64,000 bases of DNA from assembly GCA_947494825.1 (NCBI GenBank), contig CANLWN010000001.1, positions 558,001 to 622,000 of the forward strand, read 5' to 3'. Source of the DNA: an uncultured Flavobacteriaceae bacterium. GTDB lineage: Bacteria > Bacteroidota > Bacteroidia > Flavobacteriales > Flavobacteriaceae. The position numbers were made by a program, and so were the translations under genes. The notes beneath the pieces are model-generated. The model was not told where the DNA came from. It saw only the letters and a list, made by a program, of their open reading frames with translations, and made no database searches. Shown in pieces: positions 26,381 through 34,622 of this stretch (the first letter of the stretch is position 1; each line of letters begins with the position of its first letter).

Positions 26381-27223
26381 ATGGGAACTTGGGGAACCGG
26401 AATTTCTTCAAATGATGTTTACGTAGACATTAACTATGCTTTTTTTGAATTTTACAATCAAGGACTTGAAGTTACCGAAATAACGGAACGGTTAATTGCG
26501 GACAACAAGGATTTGGTCAATTCATACGAAGAGCAGAATAATTTTTGGATTACCATTGCAAAAGCGCAATGGGAGTGCAAAGCCTTGGATCCCAAAATAC
26601 TTGACCGTGTAAAAAACATCGTAGAATCGGGTAAAGACATTGCCCTATGGAAGGAACTGGATGCCGGTCAAAGTGATTTGACCAAGCGAGAAAAAGTATT
26701 GGCAGCGTTTCTTGCTAAAATTCAAACAGAGAAAAAGAGCGTCAGAAAACGCGTAAAGAAAAGGTATCGAGATGCGATATATGAAAAAGGAGACTGTTTG
26801 ATTTTTCAACTATCCGATAAGGACTACTGTGGGGCCTTTGTCCTGGAAAGTGAAAAAAATACGGAGTTCGGACTGAATTTGATAGTACTTACTGATATTA
26901 AATCGAAAAACAAACCTTCCGCAACAGACTTTGAAAATGCTAATGTGCATTTTTCTATGGAACAACAGATAACCAAGGCATTTAAACCTGTAGCACAGAT
27001 TTTTTGGTATCATGCATCGCTACACAAAAAATCCCAAACTAAATTTGAGGTTGTAGGGCGATTAAAAGTCTCCAAATCTTTTGACGCAAACAAAGACTAT
27101 CCACGTTTTTCCAGTTGGGATAATATGCCCCATTTTTTGGATACCTACTATTCGGACTTAGAAAATAACAACTGTAACGTTAAACTAAAGCTGAAAAAAC
27201 TAAAGAAAAAATACCTGTTCTAG
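26381..27223 (+). CDS. AT-rich orphan protein starting MGTWGTGISSND, DUF4259-like
   Basis: From the ATG at 26381 the product has 280 residues. The N-terminal MGTWGTGISSNDVYVDI resembles the MGxWGxGxFxND opening of DUF4259-type proteins, some of which are found in toxin-immunity neighbourhoods; the remainder is not recognised. The C-terminus is Lys-rich (KLKLKKLKKKYLF). Codon use and base composition are clearly more AT-rich than the neighbours, and identical short inverted repeats flank the gene, so recent acquisition is likely. An upstream in-frame start at 26309 would add 24 residues of no domain character. Function unknown. Confidence 0.7.
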   Translation: MGTWGTGISSNDVYVDINYAFFEFYNQGLEVTEITERLIADNKDLVNSYEEQNNFWITIAKAQWECKALDPKILDRVKNIVESGKDIALWKELDAGQSDLTKREKVLAAFLAKIQTEKKSVRKRVKKRYRDAIYEKGDCLIFQLSDKDYCGAFVLESEKNTEFGLNLIVLTDIKSKNKPSATDFENANVHFSMEQQITKAFKPVAQIFWYHASLHKKSQTKFEVVGRLKVSKSFDANKDYPRFSSWDNMPHFLDTYYSDLENNNCNVKLKLKKLKKKYLF

Positions 27224-27252
27224 TTTAACTCAGAATTAGTTGCAAACAATTC

Positions 27253-27280
27253 CCTCCTTCGCGTAAACGCTTCGGAGGAG
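27253..27280. repeat. 28-bp inverted repeat flanking the AT-rich gene, right copy
   Basis: Identical to the unit at 26169-26196. Together they bracket a 1.1-kb segment containing a single AT-rich gene. Confidence 0.75.
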
Positions 27281-27383
27281 TGGATGGTTGGCACGCCTTC
27301 GCCAAGGCTTCGGAGGAGTTCTTAGTTGATGGTTGATGGTTGATAGCCGGAAATGTGCAGTAGGCAGTGGGTAATGATAGTGG

Positions 27384-27459
27384 AGATTCCTCGCAGGTTC
27401 GGAATGACAAATCAATGGGTATTGTCATTCAGAGTGAAGTGCAGCGGAGCAAAGAATCT
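27384..27459. repeat. palindromic interspersed element, copy 3
   Basis: Starts AGATTCCTCGCAGG and ends GGAGCAAAGAATCT, with GGAATGACA and TGTCATTCAGAG as inner arm parts. It is in the inverted orientation relative to copies 1 and 2, with a slightly longer right arm. Confidence 0.7.
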
Positions 27460-27602
27460 CAAACCTTTGCGGAAAACGGTAAACCGCTGGCAGTAGGCAG
27501 TTCTCAGCTTTAGTTATGAATTATAAGTGAAGGGTTAAAGCGTGGCGAATTTGGGTTTTGGAATTAAAATAATTACTTTTCAACAACACATGCCAACAAC
27601 CA

Positions 27603-28040
27603 ATGAAAACCCGAAAACTTATTGCCACCCTGTTTGTCCTGATTGCCATTGTGCTGGGCGCCATCCTGTTTTCCAAGATTGCGTTCCCTGATACCTTGGA
27701 CGGCTATTTCAAAAAAGCGTATTACAACCAATTTGGACCCATGGCCATCAGCGTTGAGCTTTTGATTGCCGGAATATACCTGTTCCGCGGACACCCCAAA
27801 ACCAATTTTGTCCTGGCCCTGTTCGCTTTTACGGCCTTGCTGGACCCCTTTTTTAACCTAATCGGATTGTTCACCAGCCAAGTCCCGTTCTATGCGATGG
27901 TACTCTTTGTGATTTGTGCGCTGGTGGCGCTGTGGTTGGCCTTTTCCAACGCCTTTCAATTGGGACGCATCTCCTTTTTCGCGGCTTTGGGCAGTTTTAT
28001 CCTGGGAAATGCCGTAGAGCTGTTCTTTAACTACTTCTAA
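27603..28040 (+). CDS. four-TM small membrane protein
   Basis: A 145-residue protein with hydrophobic segments at about 6-26, 42-60, 66-84 and 92-112, followed by a further hydrophobic C-terminal stretch, so four or five helices. The sequence is rich in Phe and Leu with few charges. No known motif is visible. It converges on the next gene. Family not recognised. Confidence 0.7.
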   Translation: MKTRKLIATLFVLIAIVLGAILFSKIAFPDTLDGYFKKAYYNQFGPMAISVELLIAGIYLFRGHPKTNFVLALFAFTALLDPFFNLIGLFTSQVPFYAMVLFVICALVALWLAFSNAFQLGRISFFAALGSFILGNAVELFFNYF

Positions 28041-28076
28041 GCAACTCTGAAAGATAATGGATCAATCAACGCTTGT

Positions 28077-28625
28077 TTATTCCTGGTCCGACTTTTTAGA
28101 CAGGTACTTGTCCGGCAGGGGCGCGTCATCCGATTCATGGGTGAACATGGTACTGGCAATCCACCAACGGCCGTTGGAGTGCACGAGCTGATAGCTGTTG
28201 ATGCCCCGCTTCTCATAGGTGCCTTTTAGGTTTTTGCTGTAATAACTCTGGAACACATTGGCCATGCCGTTGAATTCGTTTACCGTTAGACCAATGGCGT
28301 ATTCCTCAAAGCCATCGCGCTTGTACAAAGGGCCCACATTGCGTATAAACTGTTCTAAATTCATGGCCACTACCCTACTCTTGCCTTGTTTGTTGGTTTG
28401 TTTGAACATTTTTTGGGCTGTGGGCAAAAAGAGGTTGCGGTATTCTTCCCAGTCCCTGGCTTCCCCAACATCGCCCGATATCAACTCCAGCATTTTATCG
28501 GTAATGCCCTCTATGGTCTTTACGGCAAGGGTGTCCTTTTGCGCTTGCAAATTGGTCTGAAAGGCGATTATGAGTACGAGTAAGATGATACGTTTCACGA
28601 TGTGTTCGTTTAGAAGTGTTGTCAT
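28077..28625 (-). CDS. exported NTF2-like protein
   Basis: Starting at MTTLLNEHIVKRIILL the product has 182 residues with a signal peptide ending near LQAQKD. The mature part has the NTF2/SnoaL-like order of helix (DTLAVKTIEGITDKMLELIS), EEYRNLFLPTAQKMF and a C-terminal sheet with NSYQLVHSNGRWWIASTMF. An upstream in-frame ATG at 28658 would lengthen the cytoplasmic lead and is less likely. Periplasmic; ligand unknown. It is the third NTF2-like gene in the window but not close to the other two. Confidence 0.75.
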   Translation of the reverse strand: MTTLLNEHIVKRIILLVLIIAFQTNLQAQKDTLAVKTIEGITDKMLELISGDVGEARDWEEYRNLFLPTAQKMFKQTNKQGKSRVVAMNLEQFIRNVGPLYKRDGFEEYAIGLTVNEFNGMANVFQSYYSKNLKGTYEKRGINSYQLVHSNGRWWIASTMFTHESDDAPLPDKYLSKKSDQE

Positions 28626-29050
28626 TTTGCGGATTGTTTTTATGATCGATGATTTCAAAAGTTAACTGGTGCTCCCCTATCCTCAGGGTAGGTGCTCCAA
28701 GATAACCAAATTTGTAGCGTCGCGATCCAACGCCAACGTTATTTTAAGGGAAAGCACGACTGTTTTTCTGCGGAGGTTAGGGATAAACAGCTAAACCTGG
28801 GGCGCCCAACAAGCGTTTGGAGAAAAATTGGTCTTTATTTCTTTTCCGATGTTTTCCAGTGGAATATGCCCTTTGGTGGTGCCCTTAGGAGCTCAGGGAA
28901 CGGATGTCGCAGGAATCGGCCTTATTAGTGGTTTCACCCGAAATAACGGTTTTTGGGCAACCCTATATTGAGAACAGCTTTTCTCTTTCATCGCATTTAT
29001 TTCCATGCCCTTAGGAAATAAAATCGTACCTTATAGGGGAAGAAGGGGTT
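28626..29050. other. intergenic region between divergent genes
   Basis: About 425 bases between a minus-strand NTF2-like gene and a plus-strand cytochrome-like gene. I see no supported gene or clear operator; a plus-strand open frame near 28692-28928 has no protein-like character. Confidence 0.4.
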
Positions 29051-29464
29051 ATGTTTCAGGTCCAAAAAATACTGTTTGTGTGGAGCCTCGCTGCTTTGGT
29101 AACCTTGGCGTTTACCTGTAATGAACGGCATAACAAACCTGCCGTGGAACAATCCATTGAGCCGCCCATAGAAAACGTGGAACCCCTTACCGAAGCAACC
29201 CCCACATTTTCGCAAGCCTCTGAAGGTACCCGTCTGGCATTGATCCAACCCTGCGGCCGCTGTCATCAAAGTACCCTGGCATCACATAAACCCAAGGCCA
29301 TTGCTATTTTTGACCTTGATGGGAGGGAACAATGGCACGATCAGCTTACGGAGGAAAACTTGGAAGGCTTGGGCAGGCGTGCAAAAAACAATGATGGGGT
29401 CTCCGAAGAGGAATTCGCCCTTATCGAAGCCTTTATATCCCAGAAGCGCGCGCAGTTACAATAA
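29051..29464 (+). CDS. small lipoprotein with one heme c motif
   Basis: The 137-residue protein has a lipoprotein-type signal (LVTLAFTC) and a Pro/Glu/Thr linker (about 30-60), then a single CXXCH motif in QPCGRCHQSTLASH. One covalent heme c is expected in the periplasm. There is no obvious Met sixth ligand in the usual place, so a His or an open site is possible. Many small DUF-type cytochromes in Bacteroidota look like this. It converges on rsgA, with no other redox gene nearby. Confidence 0.75.
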   Translation: MFQVQKILFVWSLAALVTLAFTCNERHNKPAVEQSIEPPIENVEPLTEATPTFSQASEGTRLALIQPCGRCHQSTLASHKPKAIAIFDLDGREQWHDQLTEENLEGLGRRAKNNDGVSEEEFALIEAFISQKRAQLQ

Positions 29465-29503
29465 ATGACGATTTAAAAAGCGTATTGGTACGCCGTCCCC
29501 ACT

Positions 29504-30568
29504 TTAATACTTATTGTCCCTTCTTTTCTTTACGGCCTGCTTGATCAGTTTTCCCAATGCCTTGTCCTTCTTTTTGCGCTCCTGTACGTCCGATTCAAAA
29601 AAAGACTTTTCCCTTTCCATTTTTAGAAAATTGGTATAGGAATCGGCATCTATCTCCCCACTTTCAACGGCCTCCAAAACGGCACAACCTGCCTCATTGC
29701 TATGGGTGCAATTCTTGAATTTACAGTTTTGGGCGTATTGGAGAATACCGTCAAAGGTTATTTCCAGACCGCTTGGCGCATCGGTAATGCCCACTTCGCG
29801 CATGCCCGGATTATCGATCAAAACACCTCCCTGGTCCAGGACGATCAGCTCCCTATGGCTGGTGGTATGTTTTCCCTTGTTTACGCTGGCGCTTATTTCG
29901 CTTGTTTTCATCCGCTCTCCGCCGGAAAGCGCGTTGAGCAAGGTAGATTTTCCAACACCCGAAGAACCCAGTAGACAATAGGTTTTTCCGGGAACAATAG
30001 CATGTTCCAAAGCATCATATCCAGATTGTTGGTTGCTTACCGCTAGTATCGGTATCCCCTTGACCCGAGCATTGATTTTGGCTTTGATCGATTCCAATTC
30101 GGATGTGTTTATCAGGTCGGTCTTGCTCAGTACAATAATCGGATCCACCCTGGAGGCATTGCAAATGGTCAGGTACCTTTCCAATCGGTTCAGGTTAAAG
30201 TCGCGATCTACGGCCTGCACGATCAGGCCATAATCAATATTGGTGGCAATGATCTGCAGTTGTCCGGTCTTGCCCACGGCCTGTCTTTCTATAAGCGAAG
30301 TCCGAGGATATACGGCATGAATAAGGGCCTTGCCCTCGTCATATTCGGAAAAGGCCACCCAATCCCCCACCGCGGGGAAGTCGGCTCTGCTAGCCGCGGT
30401 AAAGCGCAAATTGCCAATAAGTTCGGCATCAAACTCGTTTTCAGGGGTTTTTACCACATACCGCTCCCTATGTTCAAGTACCACACGGCCCACTTCAAAG
30501 GCGTCCAAATTTTGTACATTTCTGTGCTGCTCTAGCGCTGTGGTATATCCTAAATCCTGATAGGTCAT
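29504..30568 (-). CDS. rsgA: ribosome small subunit GTPase RsgA
   Basis: At 354 residues the product has the family order: an OB-like N-domain, then a circularly permuted GTPase with VLSKTDL (G4) before GSSGVGKSTLLNAL (G1) and DNPGMREVG (G3), then a zinc-binding tail CKFKNCTHSNEAGC. RsgA promotes late maturation of the 30S subunit by GTP hydrolysis. The length is normal for the family in Bacteroidota, and the C-terminus has a Lys-rich extension (KLIKQAVKKRRDNK). It is encoded alone. Confidence 0.95.
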   Translation of the reverse strand: MTYQDLGYTTALEQHRNVQNLDAFEVGRVVLEHRERYVVKTPENEFDAELIGNLRFTAASRADFPAVGDWVAFSEYDEGKALIHAVYPRTSLIERQAVGKTGQLQIIATNIDYGLIVQAVDRDFNLNRLERYLTICNASRVDPIIVLSKTDLINTSELESIKAKINARVKGIPILAVSNQQSGYDALEHAIVPGKTYCLLGSSGVGKSTLLNALSGGERMKTSEISASVNKGKHTTSHRELIVLDQGGVLIDNPGMREVGITDAPSGLEITFDGILQYAQNCKFKNCTHSNEAGCAVLEAVESGEIDADSYTNFLKMEREKSFFESDVQERKKKDKALGKLIKQAVKKRRDNKY

Positions 30569-30705
30569 GGTGCTTTGTCGATAACAAAATGGATGGCAAA
30601 GATACTATGTGGGACCTAAAACCCTGTATTTTTTATGAGCTTTCTTGGCGTGATGGTATCCCAAGGTCCATATCCGATAGGACAAAGGAGAAGTGAAGCG
30701 GCAAC

Positions 30706-31914
30706 CTAGACCCCCCAACCCTTCCATTTGTCCATGGCCGTCCGGTAGGTCTTGTCCCCTTTGATGAACACCACATCGTTGTTCCGTTTGATCTTAAACT
30801 CTATGGGCTGGTTGGCGATTTTCCCCTCCTTCCATTTTTCAAAGCACTCCAAAAGGGCATGGATCTCCTCATCTTTGGCCAGATCCATATCAAGGACATA
30901 CAACTTGTACAAAAGTGGAATCACCTCTGGAGGCGTATTGGAGTCGCTATGGATCAGGGGCGACAACCTAATGAAATTGTCATCTACGGACTTAGTGGTC
31001 GTAGCGCTTAAAAACATCATGGCAATGTAATTTGCCGTGTCCGGTGGCTGGTACAAGATGGTCTTGGCCTGATTTAGAACGGTTTCCTTGAAAAACTTGG
31101 CCTGTGGCATCAGTTTGTTAAGGTTCCATTTTTTCCTTCGGTTCTTTATGGCGATCTGCTTCCACCTCCAAAAGGTTTTTTTGTCCTCGATAGACATAAG
31201 CTTGTTCCCCGTACCTACCGAAACGATCCTAATGTCTCCCAGGGGTACCCCCGTTTTGTACGCCTCAATGATTCCGGCCAGGACCGGATTGTTGAAACCG
31301 CCCAGGGCCCCGTCCCATAATTCGTAAAAGACCTCGTTCTCCCTGGCCTTGAACCGTGCCGGAAAATCAAAATACTGTACCGGTGCGTTCGATGAACCGT
31401 GAATGGCCTGGGTCAGTTTTACAGAGTCAAAATCACTGGGATCGGAGCTGTAGGATTTAAAGAATTTTGCCCGATTGTTGAGCGCGTCATAGGTGCAAAC
31501 CACGATTTTTAGGGATTCCCTGCCAATAAAAGCGGGCAGCTCGGACATCTGCCTTTTATGTACTTCCCGAAACAAGCCCTCAAACGCGTTCTTTTTCCTG
31601 GTAGAACTGTACTTGGGGCCAATACCCAATCCGAACAAGCGCAGATAGTCTACCGGAAAAAAGCGATCCCTAAAGCTGTTCTTACTGAAAATACGTTCCC
31701 GGTTGTCTTTATTCTTAAAAAGGGAAAGCGCCTCGTCCAAGGTCCAATTTTCGGCCAAAGCCGCCAAGACGATACTACCACCGGAGTTGGCGATGACCAG
31801 GTCGTATTTTTTAAGTATTTCGTGCCCGGCAACATTGCCATACCGATCCCTGAGCGTCTGCATCTGCAGGATGGCCCAACTTCCTCCCCCATCGAGTGAT
31901 AAAATATTGTACAT
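30706..31914 (-). CDS. patatin-like phospholipase
   Basis: This 402-residue protein has the patatin signatures: an oxyanion-type loop D8-GGGSW, the nucleophile in ANSGG (S44) and the dyad Asp in DGA (D201), with the middle block SSNAPVQYF. Two details are atypical: the Gly-rich loop has Trp where an Arg or Lys is usual, and the first Gly of GXSXG is Ala. The catalytic Ser-Asp pair is kept, so lipase activity (acyl release from phospholipids or other esters) is plausible. No signal peptide. The gene is monocistronic. Confidence 0.85.
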   Translation of the reverse strand: MYNILSLDGGGSWAILQMQTLRDRYGNVAGHEILKKYDLVIANSGGSIVLAALAENWTLDEALSLFKNKDNRERIFSKNSFRDRFFPVDYLRLFGLGIGPKYSSTRKKNAFEGLFREVHKRQMSELPAFIGRESLKIVVCTYDALNNRAKFFKSYSSDPSDFDSVKLTQAIHGSSNAPVQYFDFPARFKARENEVFYELWDGALGGFNNPVLAGIIEAYKTGVPLGDIRIVSVGTGNKLMSIEDKKTFWRWKQIAIKNRRKKWNLNKLMPQAKFFKETVLNQAKTILYQPPDTANYIAMMFLSATTTKSVDDNFIRLSPLIHSDSNTPPEVIPLLYKLYVLDMDLAKDEEIHALLECFEKWKEGKIANQPIEFKIKRNNDVVFIKGDKTYRTAMDKWKGWGV

Positions 31915-32175
31915 CGCAAGAATTTTATTGAAACATTAAAACAAACCGTATTGCCGGTACTTCAATATGCCTTTGGGGGAAGCGATAAAAAGGCAGGAAG
32001 TCCGGCGTTTAGTGAAGTAAAAGGTACCGTATTTGATCGGAAATGAGGTACAGTAAAACCTTATTAAAACTAAGGTTTTCGTTTTTCCTCCCTAGTGTCC
32101 AAAAGCAGACACTCCAGTTGAGGTCAAATCACACCACTAATTTGGCTATCTTTTACCCAAACAAGCAAGAGCGAT

Positions 32176-32550
32176 ATGAACGAGGTGCTTCTCCATTTGG
32201 CGAATGCCTTTTTTTACGTATTCCATACGGTACTGATCCTTTTTAATCTGTTCGGATGGCTGTACCCCAAAACACGAAAGCTGAACCTGATCACCCTGCT
32301 GGCAACCTTTGGTTCCTGGGGATTGTTGGGACTTTGGAAAGGCTGGGGCTATTGTTTCCTAACGGATTGGCATTATGAAGTCCTCCGGCAATTGGGCGAA
32401 CAGGGTATGCCCCATAGCTATATTGCCTTCCTGGTAGAAAAAATAACGGGCTGGTTGCCGGAGACCGGATTGGTAAACGCCCTTACCCTAGGGTTGGCCG
32501 TTCTTGCCCTGCTGTGTTCCCTCTGGGTAAACCTGCGTATGCGAAAATAA
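32176..32550 (+). CDS. DUF2784-like membrane protein
   Basis: A 124-residue protein with three or four hydrophobic segments (about 4-25, 38-55, 100-118), plus the loop GWGYCFLTDWHYE, which resembles the GWICPLTP-type loop of DUF2784 proteins. A metal- or heme-like role has not been established for that family. A plus-strand gene with no close partner. Confidence 0.65.
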   Translation: MNEVLLHLANAFFYVFHTVLILFNLFGWLYPKTRKLNLITLLATFGSWGLLGLWKGWGYCFLTDWHYEVLRQLGEQGMPHSYIAFLVEKITGWLPETGLVNALTLGLAVLALLCSLWVNLRMRK

Positions 32551-32610
32551 CCCATAGGGTTTGTCCGAGGCACTTGGGCTATGGCTGTCTTGATAAAAGT
32601 ATATCAGGAT

Positions 32611-32907
32611 TTAGCCGATTGGGGTCATCTCGTTCAGTGTAAACTCGGCCACGGCCCCGTCAGTGGCTTTCATATACTCCGCTAGGTGTGCATTGTTCAT
32701 ATGTTGTTGCCACAGTTCGCGGCTCTCCCAGTTTTCAAAGAACAAAAAGAGGTTGGGATTTTCGTTGTCCTGGTGCAAATCGTAGTTGATGCACCCCTCC
32801 TCTGCCCTAGTAGGTGCTATAAGTTTTATCAGTTCTGCCTTTACCAGATCCCGTTTTTCTTCTTTGGCCCAAATTTGGGCCACTATGGTCAATTGCTCGT
32901 TTTTCAT
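32611..32907 (-). CDS. antibiotic biosynthesis monooxygenase (ABM) domain protein
   Basis: The 98 residues form one ABM ferredoxin-like domain: LTIVAQIWAKEEKRDLVKAEL, EEGCINYDLHQDNENPN, FLFFENWESRELWQQHMN. ABM proteins such as YgiN act as quinol monooxygenases or heme degraders without cofactor; the variant without a heme ligand is not separable here. It sits 20 bp after the quinone-oxidoreductase-like gene, on the same strand, so both are likely under the HxlR regulator. That pairing suggests quinone or electrophile stress handling. Confidence 0.85.
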   Translation of the reverse strand: MKNEQLTIVAQIWAKEEKRDLVKAELIKLIAPTRAEEGCINYDLHQDNENPNLFLFFENWESRELWQQHMNNAHLAEYMKATDGAVAEFTLNEMTPIG

Positions 32908-32927
32908 CTTACTGCTGTTTTAGATTA

Positions 32928-33872
32928 TTATACCGTTACCACTACTTTTCCCACAGTCCGGCCACTTTCCAATTGTTCATGGGCCTTGGCCATGTCATCG
33001 AAAGCAAAGCTTGCCGAAATATGGGGCTTTAAGTGCCCGCTTTCCAATAGTGTTTTAAGCGTGTTCATGTCCTTGCCGTTTGACCGTACCATAAAATGGG
33101 AAACCTTTACCTTACGTGCTTTTGCCAAAGCCAGTATTTCCTCAGAAAATTGGAGTGTAGATATCGTGACAACGGATCCGCCTTCTTTCGTCACGGTAAG
33201 GGAATTGTATAGCATGTCCCCATTGAACATGTCGAACACAAAATCGATGTCGGTCAGCACCTCTTCAAAGGCCTGCGCCCGATAGTCAATATGCTCATCG
33301 GCACCCATGGCCAGGACAAAGTCCCTGTTTTTGGCAGAACTGGTAGCCACTACATAGGCACCCCGCCATTTGGCGATCTGTACGGCAAAATGCCCCACAC
33401 CCCCCGAACCTGCATGTATAAGGACCCGATTGCCTTTTTTTACCCTGTGTTGCAACACCTGTAGGGCGGTCAACGCCGCCAAGGTTGCTGCTGCTGCTTC
33501 CGCAAAGGAGGTGTTGGCCGGTATTTTTGCCAGATGGTCCTCTGGAGCCGTCACAAATTCGGCATAAGCATTTCCACTTCCTGGAAAGTTGACCATACCA
33601 AAAACCTGGTCACCAAGCTCAAATTGGGCAACCATGTCTCCTTTTGCCACCACCGTTCCTGCTATATCCCAACCCAGAATAACCGGACCCAGCGCCCCAT
33701 ATATCCTAGTGAGCACGGTTTCATTGGCCCGTACCTTGTAATCCACGGGATTGATCCCAATGGCCTTTACCTGCACCAGTACCTCATGGTCCTTGGCTAC
33801 CGGCCTTTCAATTTCCTTGTGGGTCAGATTATCAATGGGACCTGTTTTTTCCAATAGGATTGCTTTCATCAT
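32928..33872 (-). CDS. zinc-independent MDR oxidoreductase, quinone reductase-like
   Basis: The 314-residue medium-chain reductase has KAIGINPVDYKVR at the N-terminus, VILGWDIAGTV in the catalytic domain and a Rossmann motif HAGSGGVGHFAVQIAKW for NADPH. Zinc-ligand Cys residues of classical alcohol dehydrogenases are absent. Enzymes of this type reduce quinones or enones. The gene diverges from an HxlR regulator gene, and a regulatory palindrome lies over its promoter (33899-33915). It leads a two-gene operon with the ABM gene. Confidence 0.9.
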   Translation of the reverse strand: MMKAILLEKTGPIDNLTHKEIERPVAKDHEVLVQVKAIGINPVDYKVRANETVLTRIYGALGPVILGWDIAGTVVAKGDMVAQFELGDQVFGMVNFPGSGNAYAEFVTAPEDHLAKIPANTSFAEAAAATLAALTALQVLQHRVKKGNRVLIHAGSGGVGHFAVQIAKWRGAYVVATSSAKNRDFVLAMGADEHIDYRAQAFEEVLTDIDFVFDMFNGDMLYNSLTVTKEGGSVVTISTLQFSEEILALAKARKVKVSHFMVRSNGKDMNTLKTLLESGHLKPHISASFAFDDMAKAHEQLESGRTVGKVVVTV

Positions 33873-33898
33873 CGTCTTTGTTTTATCGTTGGTAATGT

Positions 33899-33915
33899 AC
33901 TATCAAAAGTATAGT
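33899..33915. promoter_or_regulatory. HxlR-type operator 1 (oxidoreductase promoter)
   Basis: ACTATCAAAAGTATAGT, an imperfect 17-bp palindrome, differs by one base from the site at 34035-34051. The minus-strand -7 box TACTTTTG (33904-33911) is embedded in it, so binding would block transcription of the oxidoreductase. A half-site TTTGATAGTA occurs at 33960-33969. Confidence 0.8.
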
Positions 33916-34034
33916 GACGAAAGTAAGCCGATTTTCATCACCATGCAATAACGGTCAAATTTGATAGTATGAATAAAAAAGAAAATAAATATACTATATT
34001 ATTGATATACAAATGTTTACATATTAAAAATTTT

Positions 34035-34081
34035 ACTATAAAAAGTATAGTTGTATACATTGTTATAGTGTGTTATTTTTG
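34035..34081 (+). promoter_or_regulatory. HxlR-type operator 2 and promoter of the HxlR gene
   Basis: The 17-bp site ACTATAAAAAGTATAGT (34035-34051) ends on the first base of the -33 TTG (34051-34053). After 20 bases comes a perfect Bacteroidota -7 box TATTTTTG (34074-34081), 20 bases before the ATG at 34101. This arrangement fits autorepression by HxlR. Confidence 0.8.
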
Positions 34082-34100
34082 TTCGATAAAAAATAACGCC

Positions 34101-34472
34101 ATGGACGTAAAATACAAGAAAAGACTCATCAGGTATAACGACAAACTATTTTCCTGCACCACAAGTATCGCCATGGAACTCATTGGCGGGAAATGGAAGA
34201 GCGTGATCTTGGTCTATTTAATCGATGGTAAAAAAAGATATAACGAACTGCGAAAACTGATATCGACCATTACGGAGCGTACCCTAAGTCTACAACTAAA
34301 ACAGTTGGAAAAAGATGGATTGATTTCCCGAAAGGTATACGCCAAAAAACCACCGCTAAAAGTAGAATACGCCCTTACTCCCTTTGGTGAAAGTTTGGCC
34401 CCCGTTCTGACCTCCATCGCGGAATGGGGCATGAACGTTGCACAAGACAAAGGGGAGTTTCTTAAAGCGTAA
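34101..34472 (+). CDS. HxlR-family winged-helix transcriptional regulator
   Basis: From ATG 34101 the 123-residue product matches HxlR domains: CTTSIAMELIGGKWKSVIL, FGESL and TERTLSLQLKQLEKDGLISR, EYALTPFGESL. The family usually senses electrophiles or quinones, often through an N-terminal Cys; a single Cys is present near residue 16 (FSCTTS). Starts further upstream (33969) would add 44 residues with no domain character and would overlap the promoter. The divergent oxidoreductase-ABM pair is the likely target, as in YodB/YkuR-like circuits. Confidence 0.9.
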   Translation: MDVKYKKRLIRYNDKLFSCTTSIAMELIGGKWKSVILVYLIDGKKRYNELRKLISTITERTLSLQLKQLEKDGLISRKVYAKKPPLKVEYALTPFGESLAPVLTSIAEWGMNVAQDKGEFLKA

Positions 34473-34622
34473 CAGTGGTACAAAAGATATATGCCCTTCC
34501 TTCACTGCCACCAGGTGGGAAGGACCTGTCTACCATAAATCCGAACGTTTGGAATATTATTTTATTTTTTAGGTGATTGAGTGGTTTCTACTATATTTAC
34601 TGAGCAAACTAAAACCAAGTAA

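Larger units (their letters stand above)
27224..27602. other. intergenic region with clustered repeats
   Basis: This gap holds the right copy of the 28-bp inverted repeat, GTTGATG heptamer repeats around 27325-27345 and one copy of the palindromic interspersed element (27384-27459). No gene is supported. Confidence 0.6.

Noticed and set aside
28692-28928. Plus-strand open frame between the NTF2-like and cytochrome-like genes
   Set aside because: Short, with no recognisable features and no consistent codon use.
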